Positions 26,397 to 36,083 of a stretch of DNA of 64,000 nt are shown here, in pieces. The translations under genes and the position numbers were made by a program. Within the stretch, counting starts at the first letter, position 1. Every line of letters begins with the position of its first letter. The stretch is from Paenarthrobacter nitroguajacolicus (GTDB lineage Bacteria; Actinomycetota; Actinomycetes; Actinomycetales; Micrococcaceae): NCBI RefSeq assembly GCF_029952445.1, contig NZ_JAQPPK010000010.1, positions 1 through 64,000 on the forward strand, in the 5' to 3' direction. The notes beneath the pieces were generated by a model. That model made no database searches. It was not told where the DNA came from and was given only the letters and a program-made list of their open reading frames with translations.

Positions 26397-27733
26397 CAGC
26401 CGTTGTCCTTCCAGTACTGGATCTGGGCTTCTTTCATCTTGGCCACGAACTCTGCGGCTGTGGTCTTTCCAAGGAACAGTTCATCGTCCCTGGGGAAGAA
26501 GACTTTCTCTGTGTAGCCGGGGAACGTCACGCCGTCGTTCTGCAGGTGCGTGGCCGGAGCGGCGTCGATAGCGGCTTTAACGCTTGCGACGGCGGGATCC
26601 ACCGGTGCGTCCTGCCTCACTGGAAGCACCTTGGCGTCCGTGCCGAGGGCATCCTGGTACTTGGAGCCCAGCAGGTACGCCGCCAGCCGCTGTGCAGGTG
26701 CTTGGTTCTTGGACTTGGCCGGAACAGCGAAGCCGATGAAGTCCACGCGGGCGCTGGCCGGCTTGTCGCCGATGGCCGGGAACTGGAATGAGGAGTATTC
26801 GAAGCCCGGGGCGGCGTATGAGCCTGTTTCGGTGGGCGTCCACGAGCCGTTGAGGATCAGGGCGGCGTCACCGTTTGCCCAGAGCTGCTGTTGCGCCGGG
26901 AACTTGCTGGCGTTGTAGCCACTGTTCAGGTATCCACCTTTGACCAGTGATTCCACCTTTTTTGCTGCTTCAAGGACGGCAGGGTCATCCCATCCTGCGC
27001 CGGATTTGTCTTCTGCGAGGGCCTTGAAGCTGCCTGCGCCCTTGAGCCGGAGCAGCGAGGTAACGAACCAGGTGGAGTTGTAGCCTGCGATATCACCATC
27101 GGCGGCAATGGGGGCTGTTCCGCCGGCCTTCAGCTTGTCCAGGACTGCCATGAATTCATCCCAGGTGGCCGGCGGCTTTGCTTTGAGCTCCGGGTGCCTG
27201 GCGGCGTCGAACCAGATGCCGTCCGAGCTGATGCTGTAGGGCACCATCCAAGGCTGTCCGTCTTCTCCCTTGAAGACGCCGTTGCTGGTGAACTTCTCCG
27301 GAATCACCGAACTGATGGTCTTCCCGTCCAGCTCGTACGCGTAGACGGACGTCAGGGGGCTTGCCTGCCCGGTCTCGCCGATCACCGGAGCGAGCTTGGC
27401 GAGCGTTCCGTCCACCAGGTCCGGGACGTTGTTGGTGTTCAGGGCGGGGACGAGCTTTTCGGTGTTGCTGCGTCCCTGCCATTGAACGCTGACTTTGGCG
27501 CCGGTTTCTTTTTCGAAGTCTGCGATGGCAGTGGCGATGACCTTTTGCTGCGGTTCACCGTCCTTCCACATTGACCAATAGTTGATGGTCTGGCCGGAAA
27601 TGGACCCGGAAATATCCACGGCTTCGGCGGCCGGGGAGGCATCGGTGGCTCCGCCGCAGGCAGTAGTGGACAAGGCAAGCGCTGCACCCAACAGGGCGGC
27701 CAGCGGGCGAAGATGACGGGCTGTTTTGCCCAT
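26396..27733 (-). CDS. Sugar ABC transporter solute-binding lipoprotein
   Basis: 445 residues from ATG 27733 (AAAGGTG upstream; a GTG nine bases earlier is part of that site). The lipobox is LALSTTACGG. The body is a family-1 solute-binding protein: INYWSMWKDGEPQQKVIATAIADFE at the mature N-terminus, AALILNGSWTPTE near the middle. It should capture a sugar outside the membrane for the two permeases. It is the first gene of the operon, divergent from the Gfo/Idh gene. Confidence 0.9.
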   Translation of the reverse strand: MGKTARHLRPLAALLGAALALSTTACGGATDASPAAEAVDISGSISGQTINYWSMWKDGEPQQKVIATAIADFEKETGAKVSVQWQGRSNTEKLVPALNTNNVPDLVDGTLAKLAPVIGETGQASPLTSVYAYELDGKTISSVIPEKFTSNGVFKGEDGQPWMVPYSISSDGIWFDAARHPELKAKPPATWDEFMAVLDKLKAGGTAPIAADGDIAGYNSTWFVTSLLRLKGAGSFKALAEDKSGAGWDDPAVLEAAKKVESLVKGGYLNSGYNASKFPAQQQLWANGDAALILNGSWTPTETGSYAAPGFEYSSFQFPAIGDKPASARVDFIGFAVPAKSKNQAPAQRLAAYLLGSKYQDALGTDAKVLPVRQDAPVDPAVASVKAAIDAAPATHLQNDGVTFPGYTEKVFFPRDDELFLGKTTAAEFVAKMKEAQIQYWKDNG

Positions 27734-27976
27734 GGGAATCACCTTTCGAGTGAGGGGGAACCAGCCGGATGCGGTTCAGTGAGACGACTCTCACAGCCCC
27801 CGAAAGCAGGATTCAATGAGTATTTTGGAAAGTTTCTTCACCTGCCAGGCAGCCCGTGGGCGGTGGGACCCAATTAGGCATTTATTCCTCTTTTCAGGCT
27901 CCCCAACAATCGAGGAGACCTGCGCGGCGTTCCGCTTGAACGAGCCCGCGCTCCGGCTCCGAGCTAAAGAGGGAAA
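27734..27976. promoter_or_regulatory. Divergent control region of the transporter and oxidoreductase genes
   Basis: TCAATGAGTATT (27812-27823) and TTTATTCCTCTT (27881-27892) recur in related form upstream of the sulfatase/GntR pair (TCAATGAGCATT at 30481; AATAACTCCCC and AATTACTCCCT) and of the PL8 lyase (complement of TTTATTCCTC at 34287-34296). These may be operators of the local GntR-type regulator. Confidence 0.4.
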
Positions 27977-29002
27977 TTGATACGACTTGGAATCATTGGC
28001 GCGGGCGCCGTGGCACACTTCCATGCAGCATCCGCAGCGCGGATCAGCAACGTGGAGTTGGCCGCCGTCTGCGACCTGCGGCCTGAAGCCGCAGAGAGGG
28101 TCGCATCGCCATGGGGGGCTTCCGTCTACGGGGACTACCTGGCCATGTTCCGTGATGCCGGCTTGAACGCCGTCATCATCAATACCCCGCACGCCCTGCA
28201 CCTGGAGATGGTGCTGGCCGCAGCCGACCACGGATTGCACGTGCTGGTGGAAAAGCCCATGGCCACCACCGTGGCCGACTGCGATCGCATGATTCAAGCG
28301 TGCCGGGAGGCCGGGGTGTCCTTGGTCATTGGGCAAATCCAGCATTTCCTCCCGGAGAAGCTGGCAGCCGAGGACGTGCTGGCCAGCGGCGAACTCGGCC
28401 GGGTCCTGATGATCCGCGACTACAGGACCACCGACTACCGTCCGGGAACCCGGCCGGACTGGTTCTTCAGCGAGACCATGGCAGGCGGGGGTGCACTGAT
28501 GAACATCGGAGGCCATTGCCTTGACCGCTCCATCTGGTTCGGTGGCGCACCCGTTGAATCCGTGAGCGCCTCTACCATCAAGCGCTTCGGCGTTCCCGTG
28601 GAAACCGACGGTGCCATTGCGCTGACCCTCAAGAACGGGGTCCATGTCAGCATCTCCGTGGTGTCCGACGCTGCCCAACGCCTGGACGAGATCCTCGTTG
28701 TGTGTGAGTCCGGCACCCTGTCCTGCAGCCCCCACCATGGAACCTTGGTCCGCAGCGACGGCGTGACACGCACGGTGTGGGAACCGCAGCCCGAGGATAT
28801 CCAGGAGGGTTTCTTCCTGCAGTTGCAGGATTTCGTCACTGTGCTCGACGGCGGCGCACCCAAAGTCGGCGTTGAGCACGCCCGCCACATCGTCGAGGTG
28901 GTCCTGGCGTCGTACGAGGCTGCCGGAAGCGGCCATGCCGTGGCTCTCCTGGACAGCGCCAAGCAGCTCAGTGCCGGACTCGCCCTCACGGACGTCGGCT
29001 AG
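27977..29002 (+). CDS. Gfo/Idh/MocA family oxidoreductase
   Basis: 341 residues. N-terminal NAD(P) motif IRLGIIGAGAVAHFHA; EKPMATTVADCDRM contains the conserved EKP lysine; GGGALMNIGGHCLDRSIW gives the C-terminal domain signature with the GxxxHxxD-like catalytic His and Asp. TTG is the start (RBS AGAGGGAAA). It probably oxidises or reduces a sugar or uronate produced from the imported oligosaccharide. Its stop shares CTAG with the sulfatase stop. Confidence 0.85.
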   Translation: MIRLGIIGAGAVAHFHAASAARISNVELAAVCDLRPEAAERVASPWGASVYGDYLAMFRDAGLNAVIINTPHALHLEMVLAAADHGLHVLVEKPMATTVADCDRMIQACREAGVSLVIGQIQHFLPEKLAAEDVLASGELGRVLMIRDYRTTDYRPGTRPDWFFSETMAGGGALMNIGGHCLDRSIWFGGAPVESVSASTIKRFGVPVETDGAIALTLKNGVHVSISVVSDAAQRLDEILVVCESGTLSCSPHHGTLVRSDGVTRTVWEPQPEDIQEGFFLQLQDFVTVLDGGAPKVGVEHARHIVEVVLASYEAAGSGHAVALLDSAKQLSAGLALTDVG

Positions 29003-30447
29003 GAAGACCCACCGGCTGCGTCCGTGCCATCCCAGTTGGGTGGGGTGAAAGCCCCCAGGGGGTCATCCAGCACGGACGCAGTCTGGCCTGCCCCCGCCAC
29101 GGGAAGCCGACTCCCGTCGAGGACTGGGACACCGTGGCGCTGGAACCATTCCTGGAGCCGGGAACGCATGGCGGACACCCGCGCCGAGTGCGCCGGCTGG
29201 TCCACGAGGTTGACTCGCTCATCCGGGTCGGCCACAAGATCGAAGAGTTCATGTGGACCGTGCGGATACCGGTGCACGTACTTCCAGTCGGTGCTGCGGA
29301 TCATCCGGACCGGACCGTATTCGTCAAAGACCACGACGGCGCGGTCCCCCGCCGTCGGAGTCAGCCCGCCAAGCAACTCCGCGAAAGACTGTCCCGGCCC
29401 GTCGTCGAAGCACCGGTGGTCCAAGCCCGCTAGCTCCAGGATGGTGGCCGCCAGGTCGTAGGCGGACAACAGTTCCGTCAGTACCGAGCCCTGCCGGATC
29501 CTGCCCGGGAGCGCGAAGATCGCCGGCACTTTAACGGAGGAGTCGTAGACGTTTTGCGGGAACGTCCCGTTGCCCTTCCCCCAAATGCCGTGGTGTCCGC
29601 AATTGAAACCGTTGTCGCTGCTGAAAACCACCAAGGTGTTGTCCCGTACCCCGAGTTCCTCCAGCCGGCTGAGGATCGTCCCGATCCCGGCGTCCATGGC
29701 ACTCACGGCGGCAAAGTACCCCACGAGGGCTGCGCGGGTGTCCGCTTCGCCGCCGATCGGCACCCCGTCCACGGTGGGAGTCCACGGGTGCATGGCTTCC
29801 TGTGGACAGCTGGAAAACTCACAGTCGCTGTAGAGTTCCTCAAATTCCGGCGGATGTTGCCCCTTCCACGGCTTGTGGGGAGCGGTGTAGTTGAGGGCCA
29901 GGAAAAAGGGTTCAGGCTCTTGCGAGGCTTCGTTGATGAAGTCCAGGGCATCGCCGGTGATCGCGTCCGTCAAGTATTCGGTGACCGTTTCCCGGTGGCT
30001 GGTGCCGCCGTCGAACCTGTACATGACCGAGCGGTCATACGGGCTGCCTCCTCCTTCCAGTGCGAACCAGTGGCTGAAGCCTTTCCGGGGAGCATCGTTG
30101 GCGCCAAGGTGCCATTTGCCGGAAAGGCCCAGGCGATAGCCGGCATCGGCGAGGTCATCAGTGAACAACCGCTGACCCTGCAGGTAGTCGATGGCCTGCG
30201 GTCCGGTTTCGACGCCCGCCAAGTAGTCGTGGACGCCGTGGCGCGACGGGATGTTCCCGGTCATCAGGCTGGCGCGCGCCGGGGAGCAGACCGGTGAGGC
30301 GCAGAAGAAGTTCTCCAAGCGGGTGCCGCGGGCGGCGAGGGCATCCAGAGTGGGCGTGTGGATCTCGGGGTTTCCGGCGCAACCCAGCGCCCAGGCGCCT
30401 TGGTCGTCGCTGAGGATGAAAAGGATGTTCGGTTTCTTGTTGGACAC
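28999..30447 (-). CDS. Type I (formylglycine) sulfatase
   Basis: 482 residues. The N-terminal metal motif is ILFILSDDQGAWALGCAGN; the active-site signature is PVCSPARASLMTG, whose Cys (CxPxR) must be converted to formylglycine by an FGE encoded elsewhere. Further ligands: GKWHLG and FSSDNGFNCGHHGIWGKG. No signal peptide, so it acts in the cytoplasm on imported sulfated oligosaccharides. With the PL8 lyase this points to chondroitin sulfate-like material. Start ATG at 30447; a conventional ribosome site is not obvious. Confidence 0.9.
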   Translation of the reverse strand: MSNKKPNILFILSDDQGAWALGCAGNPEIHTPTLDALAARGTRLENFFCASPVCSPARASLMTGNIPSRHGVHDYLAGVETGPQAIDYLQGQRLFTDDLADAGYRLGLSGKWHLGANDAPRKGFSHWFALEGGGSPYDRSVMYRFDGGTSHRETVTEYLTDAITGDALDFINEASQEPEPFFLALNYTAPHKPWKGQHPPEFEELYSDCEFSSCPQEAMHPWTPTVDGVPIGGEADTRAALVGYFAAVSAMDAGIGTILSRLEELGVRDNTLVVFSSDNGFNCGHHGIWGKGNGTFPQNVYDSSVKVPAIFALPGRIRQGSVLTELLSAYDLAATILELAGLDHRCFDDGPGQSFAELLGGLTPTAGDRAVVVFDEYGPVRMIRSTDWKYVHRYPHGPHELFDLVADPDERVNLVDQPAHSARVSAMRSRLQEWFQRHGVPVLDGSRLPVAGAGQTASVLDDPLGAFTPPNWDGTDAAGGSS

Positions 30448-30480
30448 CGTCCCATTGCTACTGAGCCTCGAGGCAAGGAA

Positions 30481-30540
30481 TCAATGAGCATTCCAGGTTG
30501 GCGTGAAATAACTCCCCGGATCTGGCAATTACTCCCTGAA
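30481..30540. promoter_or_regulatory. Candidate GntR operators between sulfatase and regulator genes
   Basis: AATAACTCCCC (30507-30517) and AATTACTCCCT (30527-30537) are direct repeats spaced 20 bases, two helical turns. A TCAATGAGCATT element is at 30481-30492. Similar sequences occur in the other two promoter regions of the locus. Confidence 0.45.
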
Positions 30541-30600
30541 TACTCTCTAAATCGTGGGGCATGATGAGAGAAATCGTCTGTCCACAGCTGGAGATGGATC

Positions 30601-31824
30601 ATGCCAAAGAGGAAACAGGACCCGGACTCCGGTGTTGCGGCACTTCGCGACACTGCCAAGGCCAACTTGAAGTTCCAGGACTTGAGCGACGACCTCCGCA
30701 GGGACATCCTCGCCGGGACTTGGGCGGTGGGGACCAAGCTCCCCACCGAGCAGCAACTCGCAGCGGAGACCGGCCTTTCCCTGACGACGGTACGGAGGGC
30801 CTTCGAGGACCTGGTGGGCAAAGGGCTGGTGGTCAGGCGGCAGGGGGCGGGCAGTTTCGTCGCTGCTCCCCAGCGCGCGCAGAAACGCTCGAGGTTCGTC
30901 ATCGGCGTCCTGCTCCCGGACACGCAGCTCTACTACCCGCGCGTCCTCCAGGGGATCGAGGAACACCTTTCCGCGCGGGGCGCCAGCCTGCAATTATCCA
31001 CGTACCACTACGACTTCACTCGCGAGAATGCCGGCATCCAGTTCCTCCTGGATGCCGGAGTGGACGGCCTCATCCTGGTGCCAACGCTGACGGGCTTGGC
31101 TGATCCCCAGCAGCGCGTCGCCGAACTCATGGCCCTTCCCGTGCCGGTTGTCCTCCTGGAGCGGAGCCTGGATGACCTGGGGCCAGGAGACCGCACGGAA
31201 CACGTCTGCTCGGATCACCAAGGCGGAGCGTACGACGCCGTCATGCACCTCCACCGCCTGGGTCACCGAAAGATTGGGCTGCTCACCCGGGCGAACGAGG
31301 CCGCTCGCAGCAGTAATCCCACGCAGGCTGCGGTCATCGCAGGGTATACGGCTGCCATCGCGGCGTTGGGGTTGGAGACCAACGCGCGCATGGCGTTCAG
31401 CGCAACGAAGCCGGAGTGGGAAGCCGACCAGGCCGAGCACATGTTCGGGCTGCTGGCTGGCAGTGGTGCCACTGCGGCCTTGGTGTTCGGCGACCGGGAA
31501 GCGGCCCTCCTGGAAGGCGCCGCGTCCCGCCACGGGGTTCGGGTTCCTGAGGACCTCGCCCTCGTCTCCTATGACGACGAAATGGCTGACCTCGCCCGGA
31601 TACCGCTCACTGCGGTTTCGCCGGCCAAGCACAGGCTGGGCGTCATGGCCGCCGATGTCCTGCTGCGTCGGCTGACCGAAGGCGACGCGTGTCCGCTCTA
31701 CCAGATCCGGTTGCGGCCACGCATTGTTGTCCGTGACTCCTGCGGGGCGAAGCGTTGTGAGGCCCGCTCTGCGGCCTTCGGGGACCAAATGGCGCGCAGA
31801 TCAGGCCCCACAACGAGGCTCTAG
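30601..31824 (+). CDS. GntR-type HTH / LacI-type sensor hybrid regulator
   Basis: 407 residues. Residues about 25-95 are a GntR winged helix ([39 protein letters not shown]). From about 100 on it is a LacI/periplasmic-binding sensor ([51 protein letters not shown]). This architecture is AraR-like and should sense a sugar. LacI-type sensors end soon after [10 protein letters not shown]; here about 24 extra residues ([20 protein letters not shown]...) follow, encoded by a palindrome of a dispersed family. Probably controls the surrounding transporter, sulfatase and lyase genes. Confidence 0.85.
   Translation: MPKRKQDPDSGVAALRDTAKANLKFQDLSDDLRRDILAGTWAVGTKLPTEQQLAAETGLSLTTVRRAFEDLVGKGLVVRRQGAGSFVAAPQRAQKRSRFVIGVLLPDTQLYYPRVLQGIEEHLSARGASLQLSTYHYDFTRENAGIQFLLDAGVDGLILVPTLTGLADPQQRVAELMALPVPVVLLERSLDDLGPGDRTEHVCSDHQGGAYDAVMHLHRLGHRKIGLLTRANEAARSSNPTQAAVIAGYTAAIAALGLETNARMAFSATKPEWEADQAEHMFGLLAGSGATAALVFGDREAALLEGAASRHGVRVPEDLALVSYDDEMADLARIPLTAVSPAKHRLGVMAADVLLRRLTEGDACPLYQIRLRPRIVVRDSCGAKRCEARSAAFGDQMARRSGPTTRL
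31753..31815. repeat. REP-like palindrome inside the 3' end of the regulator gene
   Basis: Arms 31753-31773 and 31795-31815 pair at 18 of 21 positions. The left arm (CGTTGTGAGGCCCGCTCTGCG minus its last base shown here as CGTTGTGAGGCCCGCTCTGC) differs at two positions from the corresponding arm of the 74-bp repeat unit at 43221-43502. It may terminate both converging transcripts. Confidence 0.75.
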
Positions 31825-34193
31825 CGGCGGAGCTTGATGAGCTTTGTCTGGCCGCTGAGCCCGGCGGTATCCAACGTCAGGGTGGTTTGTCCCGCAGCGT
31901 TGGTTCCCAAGGTTCCCCCGCCCTCCAGCACGCTGGACCACGTTCCCTCCGGCAAGGTCAGCGTGAGGCCGGCAGCCTTCTGCGTCGGCTCGCTGACAGC
32001 CAGGCTCAGCTCATTCCCATGCCTGGAGAACACCACGCAGGCAGGACCCGATGCGCCAAGGTCCCCCGCCATTCCGGGCTTCCAGAACGTTGCGGCTGTG
32101 GTCTTCGCGGTCTTGAACTCCACGGACTGAGCCGTAGCATCGTTGCGGATCACGCTGTACTTGTTTCCCTGCAACAGCTTCCGGGTCAGGTCCACCGATG
32201 CTCCCGGCGCCACCATGTACGCATAACTGCCGGTGACAGGCCCGGCCCCGTGGTCCACGTAGAGGGTGGCGAAATTGCGCTGCTGCACTGTGGCGCTGCC
32301 GTTGATGTTGACCCCGGACCAGCTGCCTGACCGGGTTTCCCGCAGCACGTGGAGCGGGGAATCATCGAGCATCGCGTACCCGCCGAAACCCTCCAAGTGC
32401 ACCCAGCGCCCATCTCCCAGCACCTCAACGTTGCCGGGCGTTCCAGCGATGGTGCCCGCCGCCGTCGTGAGTGTATTGCTGCCTTGGTGGAGGTTGCGGT
32501 GGTCGAGGATGGTTTCCACCCTGGCGCCGGAAGCAGTGCTGATGTCCGCGCCGAGGCATATGGTGACGTCGCCGCTGACAAACCAGGACTTCCGGGCGGA
32601 CAGGCCCGTGCGGCCCGGCCCCACCAGATGCTGTCCGACGGCGGCAACCTCACCCAGCGCTGTGGCCCCGCTCCACTCATTCGCGGGGACGGCAGCGCCC
32701 CACTCCCCCTCCACCTTGTCCGTCAAGGGAGTTGTGTCCACCGTGATGCCGGGGAGGCGGTTGTAGTTGGCCGTGGCCCAGAACGCGTCGTCGTACTGGC
32801 CGAGGTCGGACGTGTAGAAGTAGGTCATGCCGGAGCCGGTGTGATAGCCGCGGTTGTTCTCGCCGTTGCCGCATTCGTACCAGGCAATGCGGTTGCTGGA
32901 CATGGCGAGCGACAATGCCCAGCCGGGTCCGCGGTGCATGGTGCGGTCCATCGCAGGGAAAAGCTTGTGGCCGGTCGCTTCTGCCACGGGGGCAACACCA
33001 GAGGCCTGGAGCTCCTTCACCAGCGCCGTCCTGGGCACACCCGCACTGCTGAGGATCGGTCGATAGGTATTGCGCGCAATCCAACCCGCGCACAAACCCC
33101 GCCATCGGGCGGCCGTCGCTGGATCCATGGCCCGTGCCAGCAGCAGGATGGCCTCGATCGCCGACGCCCCGAGATCGTAGCCGGTGTTGGCCTCGCGGCT
33201 GATGCTCCTGCCGCGGACAGCATCGGCCATGGCCCCGTTGATCATGACGGGCGCAAACGAACCCTCCACGGCGTCGAAGAAGATGTTGCGCGTTGGGTCT
33301 GAAACCTCGAACGCCGTGCCCCCAAGCAGGGAGAACAATTTGGACAGCCCGGTGAGCAGGACAACCCCGTAGGAACCGGTGTACGGAGTGGTGCTGTGCT
33401 GGATGAACGAACCATCGCGGAAGATTCCGTCCCCACTGGTCACGTACTGCCACACCTGGCTGAGCCCGGCCACTGCATGGTTGAGTTTGGCCGGGTCTTC
33501 TCCGGCCAGGGAACGGATGATGATGCCCTGGCACAGGTCCACGCGGTTGGCGCCAACGGAGGTGATCTTGCCGCGCTTGGGCGGGAACTGCAGCCACGGG
33601 TCGGGCACAAAATGGTCGATGGCCGCGCAGTAGGCAGTGCGCTCCGCGGCCGACAATTCGGCATGCAGGAGCACCATGGCGTCAGCGAGTGCCCGGGGTA
33701 CGCCGATCTCCCAGGACCACCAGTTTCCTACCTCTTCCTTCCTGTCGTTGTAGCAAAGGATGTTGGCATCGGCGAGGCCTGCCTTGATGTCTGCCAGCAC
33801 TGCGGCGTCCCCGAACACGGTCGCCGTAGGTGTTGCCCATGCAGTGGCCAGCTGGGACAAGCGCGTGTAGGTGGTGACCATTTCCGCGTCCTTGGCGAAG
33901 GACAAGTCCGTAAACACCGAGGTTCGGCCCGGCGACCTGTTGAGCTTGGCCAGGGAGTCTGCAGCCTTGTTGTTCAGTGCGGTGATGGCTTTGGCGAAGT
34001 CCGGGTCGCCGGCCTGGATGACGTTGCGGCCCGTGATCTGGTCCACCCAACGGTTCCGCAGCGCTGCGAACTCCGCTGCGCCCGGTTCTACGTCGGCCCA
34101 GGCGTTCTGTGCGAACATCGAGCTGACCACTGCCGCCAGGGATAGTGCGCCGGCACCCTGGAGCAGGGTCCTGCGGGGGAATTGAAGTGACAA
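31821..34193 (-). CDS. Secreted polysaccharide lyase family 8 (chondroitin AC / hyaluronate lyase)
   Basis: 790 residues from a TTG at 34193 placed 7 bases after AGGAG; a GTG at 34253 would add 20 residues before the signal but lacks a ribosome site. The signal peptide begins [20 protein letters not shown] (twin-Arg like) and ends near AQNAWA. Catalytic residues fit PL8: Asn in [10 protein letters not shown] (N216), His and Tyr in [11 protein letters not shown] (H266, Y275) and Arg in AVRGRS. The Asn-His (50) and His-Tyr (9) spacings equal those I recall for Arthrobacter chondroitin AC lyase. It cleaves the hexosaminide-uronate bond outside the cell. Its stop shares CTAG with the regulator gene. 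Confidence 0.92.
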   Translation of the reverse strand: MSLQFPRRTLLQGAGALSLAAVVSSMFAQNAWADVEPGAAEFAALRNRWVDQITGRNVIQAGDPDFAKAITALNNKAADSLAKLNRSPGRTSVFTDLSFAKDAEMVTTYTRLSQLATAWATPTATVFGDAAVLADIKAGLADANILCYNDRKEEVGNWWSWEIGVPRALADAMVLLHAELSAAERTAYCAAIDHFVPDPWLQFPPKRGKITSVGANRVDLCQGIIIRSLAGEDPAKLNHAVAGLSQVWQYVTSGDGIFRDGSFIQHSTTPYTGSYGVVLLTGLSKLFSLLGGTAFEVSDPTRNIFFDAVEGSFAPVMINGAMADAVRGRSISREANTGYDLGASAIEAILLLARAMDPATAARWRGLCAGWIARNTYRPILSSAGVPRTALVKELQASGVAPVAEATGHKLFPAMDRTMHRGPGWALSLAMSSNRIAWYECGNGENNRGYHTGSGMTYFYTSDLGQYDDAFWATANYNRLPGITVDTTPLTDKVEGEWGAAVPANEWSGATALGEVAAVGQHLVGPGRTGLSARKSWFVSGDVTICLGADISTASGARVETILDHRNLHQGSNTLTTAAGTIAGTPGNVEVLGDGRWVHLEGFGGYAMLDDSPLHVLRETRSGSWSGVNINGSATVQQRNFATLYVDHGAGPVTGSYAYMVAPGASVDLTRKLLQGNKYSVIRNDATAQSVEFKTAKTTAATFWKPGMAGDLGASGPACVVFSRHGNELSLAVSEPTQKAAGLTLTLPEGTWSSVLEGGGTLGTNAAGQTTLTLDTAGLSGQTKLIKLRR

Positions 34194-34430
34194 GGAGTTG
34201 CTCCTAACACTCGTGGCGGGACGGGGTCCGGCGTCCTTCGCCGGGTCCGCCACTGGCTTGGGTTGAAGTCAACGCGATGCCGAAGAGAGGAATAAAGCAG
34301 TACCTTGTCACGTCCACGTCGCCGGAAACGTGCGGGACCGCCGTCGAGCGGCCAAATCGCCGGAGTTTTCCCGGCGGGCCCGAGTGCTTCCGGCGAACTC
34401 GTGCCAGGACCCCTTCGGTAGAGTGCTCCC

Positions 34431-35015
34431 ATGAATGACAAAGCAACGTTGCTCCACTATCTGCGTACCCGTCGGCAGGATCTCCTCGGCAAGGTGGAAG
34501 GCCTGGGCGAATACGATGCCCGCAGGCCCATGACACCCACGGGAACTAATCTGCTTGGCCTGGTCAAACACGTGGCGAGCGTGGAGCTGGGGTATTTCGG
34601 GGAGACTTTCGGACGCCCCAACGGACGGGTCCTCCCTTGGTACGACGACAATGCCGAACCTGACGCGGACATGTGGGTCCCGGCAAATGAGAGCATGCAG
34701 GACATCATCGAGCTGCACCACTTCTCCGCCAAGCACAGTGACGAAACCATCGAATCCTTGCCCCTGGACGCTCCCGGCGTGGTGCCCTGGTGGTCCGAGG
34801 ACAAGAAGAACGTGACCCTGCACCAAATCCTGGTGCACATGTGCGTCGAGACGGCACGTCATGCCGGGCACGCCGACATCATCCGGGAGCTCATCGACGG
34901 ACAGGCAGGCCAACGTCCGAACGACCCCAACATCCCCGAACGGAACTCCGAAGAGTTGGCGGCACACCGTTACCGGATTGAACAGGCAGCCATCGACGCC
35001 GATCGCCAACACTGA
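34431..35015 (+). CDS. DinB/DUF664 family protein
   Basis: 194 residues of four-helix DinB fold. The three metal-ligand histidines expected are in GLVKHVASVELGYFGE, LHQILVHMCVETARHAGHADIIREL. DUF664 members in actinobacteria are thought to be thiol (mycothiol) dependent transferases or hydrolases of unknown substrate. It stands alone between the PL8 promoter and the envelope operon. Confidence 0.8.
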   Translation: MNDKATLLHYLRTRRQDLLGKVEGLGEYDARRPMTPTGTNLLGLVKHVASVELGYFGETFGRPNGRVLPWYDDNAEPDADMWVPANESMQDIIELHHFSAKHSDETIESLPLDAPGVVPWWSEDKKNVTLHQILVHMCVETARHAGHADIIRELIDGQAGQRPNDPNIPERNSEELAAHRYRIEQAAIDADRQH

Positions 35016-35099
35016 CTTTCACAGCCACGCGCCAACCTTCACAGCCCCCGCATATGTGGGGCAAACCTCCGGCGTAGCCTGCCTCCGTAGAAATGAGGC

Positions 35100-36083
35100 A
35101 TGACTCCTCCACAGACTGAACACCGCAAAGGCCGCCGGACACGGCGCGCTATCGTCTCCGCCGTCCTGGCGGTCACTCTCTCTGCAGGGGGTGCAGCGGC
35201 CTGGGCGTTGGACCGCTTTGTCATCCCGCACGCGCAGATCACCAACGTTTCAGAGTACGAAGCCAGCCAGGCCGGCATCACGGACACGACGACGGACAGC
35301 ACTTCCGCTGGCACCTCGGCGAGCGCCGTGGTCACGGACACGAGCTACACCTCGGGCGACACTGGCGTCACCATCTCCAAGGTGACCACCGGCAGCGGCG
35401 ACAGCACCGTCACCTACTACGTTGCCGACGTCGTGCTTGACTCCGCCACCACGCTGAAGTCCGCGTTCGCGGAGGACACGTACGGCGAGAACATCACGGA
35501 AACCACGTCAGCCATCGCCCAGGACCACAACGCGATCTTCGCCATCAACGGTGACTACTACGGTTTCCGTGACACGGGGATCGTGATCCGCAATGGCGTG
35601 GTGTACCGGGATGAAGGTGCACGGCAGGGCCTGGCGTTTTACAAGGACGGCACCGTCAAGGTATACGACGAGACCACCACCACCGCGCAGCAACTGGTCG
35701 CCGACGGCGTGTGGAACACCCTGTCCTTCGGGCCGTCGCTGCTGGACAACGGCGAGATCGCCTCGGGCATCGAAGACGTGGAGGTGGACACCAACTTCGG
35801 CAACCACTCCATCCAGGGCGAGCAACCCCGGACCGCGGTGGGCATGATCGATCAAAATCACCTGGTATTCGTGGTGGTGGACGGCCGCAGCCCCGGATAC
35901 TCCGCCGGCGTCACCATGACAGGCATGGCCCAGATCATGAAGGACCTCGGCGCCACCACCGCGTACAACATCGACGGCGGCGGTTCCTCCACCATGTACT
36001 TCAACGGATCGCTCGTGAACAACCCGCTCGGCGAGAACAAAGAGCGCGGCACCTCGGACATCCTCTACATCGCCCAGTCATGA
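35100..36083 (+). CDS. Membrane-anchored phosphodiester glycosidase (NAGPA-like domain)
   Basis: 327 residues. An N-terminal helix (AIVSAVLAVTLSAGGAAAWAL, about 17-37) anchors a Thr/Ser-rich spacer (about 60-85) and an outward NAGPA/DUF2233 domain: FAINGDYYGFRDTGIVIRNG, VVVDGRSPGYSAGVTM and AYNIDGGGSSTMYFNG. Such domains remove sugar-1-phosphate caps from phosphodiesters or act on exopolysaccharides. It is the first gene of a five-gene operon; its TGA overlaps the next ATG (ATGA). Confidence 0.85.
   Translation: MTPPQTEHRKGRRTRRAIVSAVLAVTLSAGGAAAWALDRFVIPHAQITNVSEYEASQAGITDTTTDSTSAGTSASAVVTDTSYTSGDTGVTISKVTTGSGDSTVTYYVADVVLDSATTLKSAFAEDTYGENITETTSAIAQDHNAIFAINGDYYGFRDTGIVIRNGVVYRDEGARQGLAFYKDGTVKVYDETTTTAQQLVADGVWNTLSFGPSLLDNGEIASGIEDVEVDTNFGNHSIQGEQPRTAVGMIDQNHLVFVVVDGRSPGYSAGVTMTGMAQIMKDLGATTAYNIDGGGSSTMYFNGSLVNNPLGENKERGTSDILYIAQS

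Noticed and set aside
35711..36079. N-terminal extension of the GT2-GtrA protein
   Set aside because: The upstream frame overlaps the phosphodiester glycosidase gene out of phase; the ATG overlapping its stop (36080) gives the proper GT2 start.
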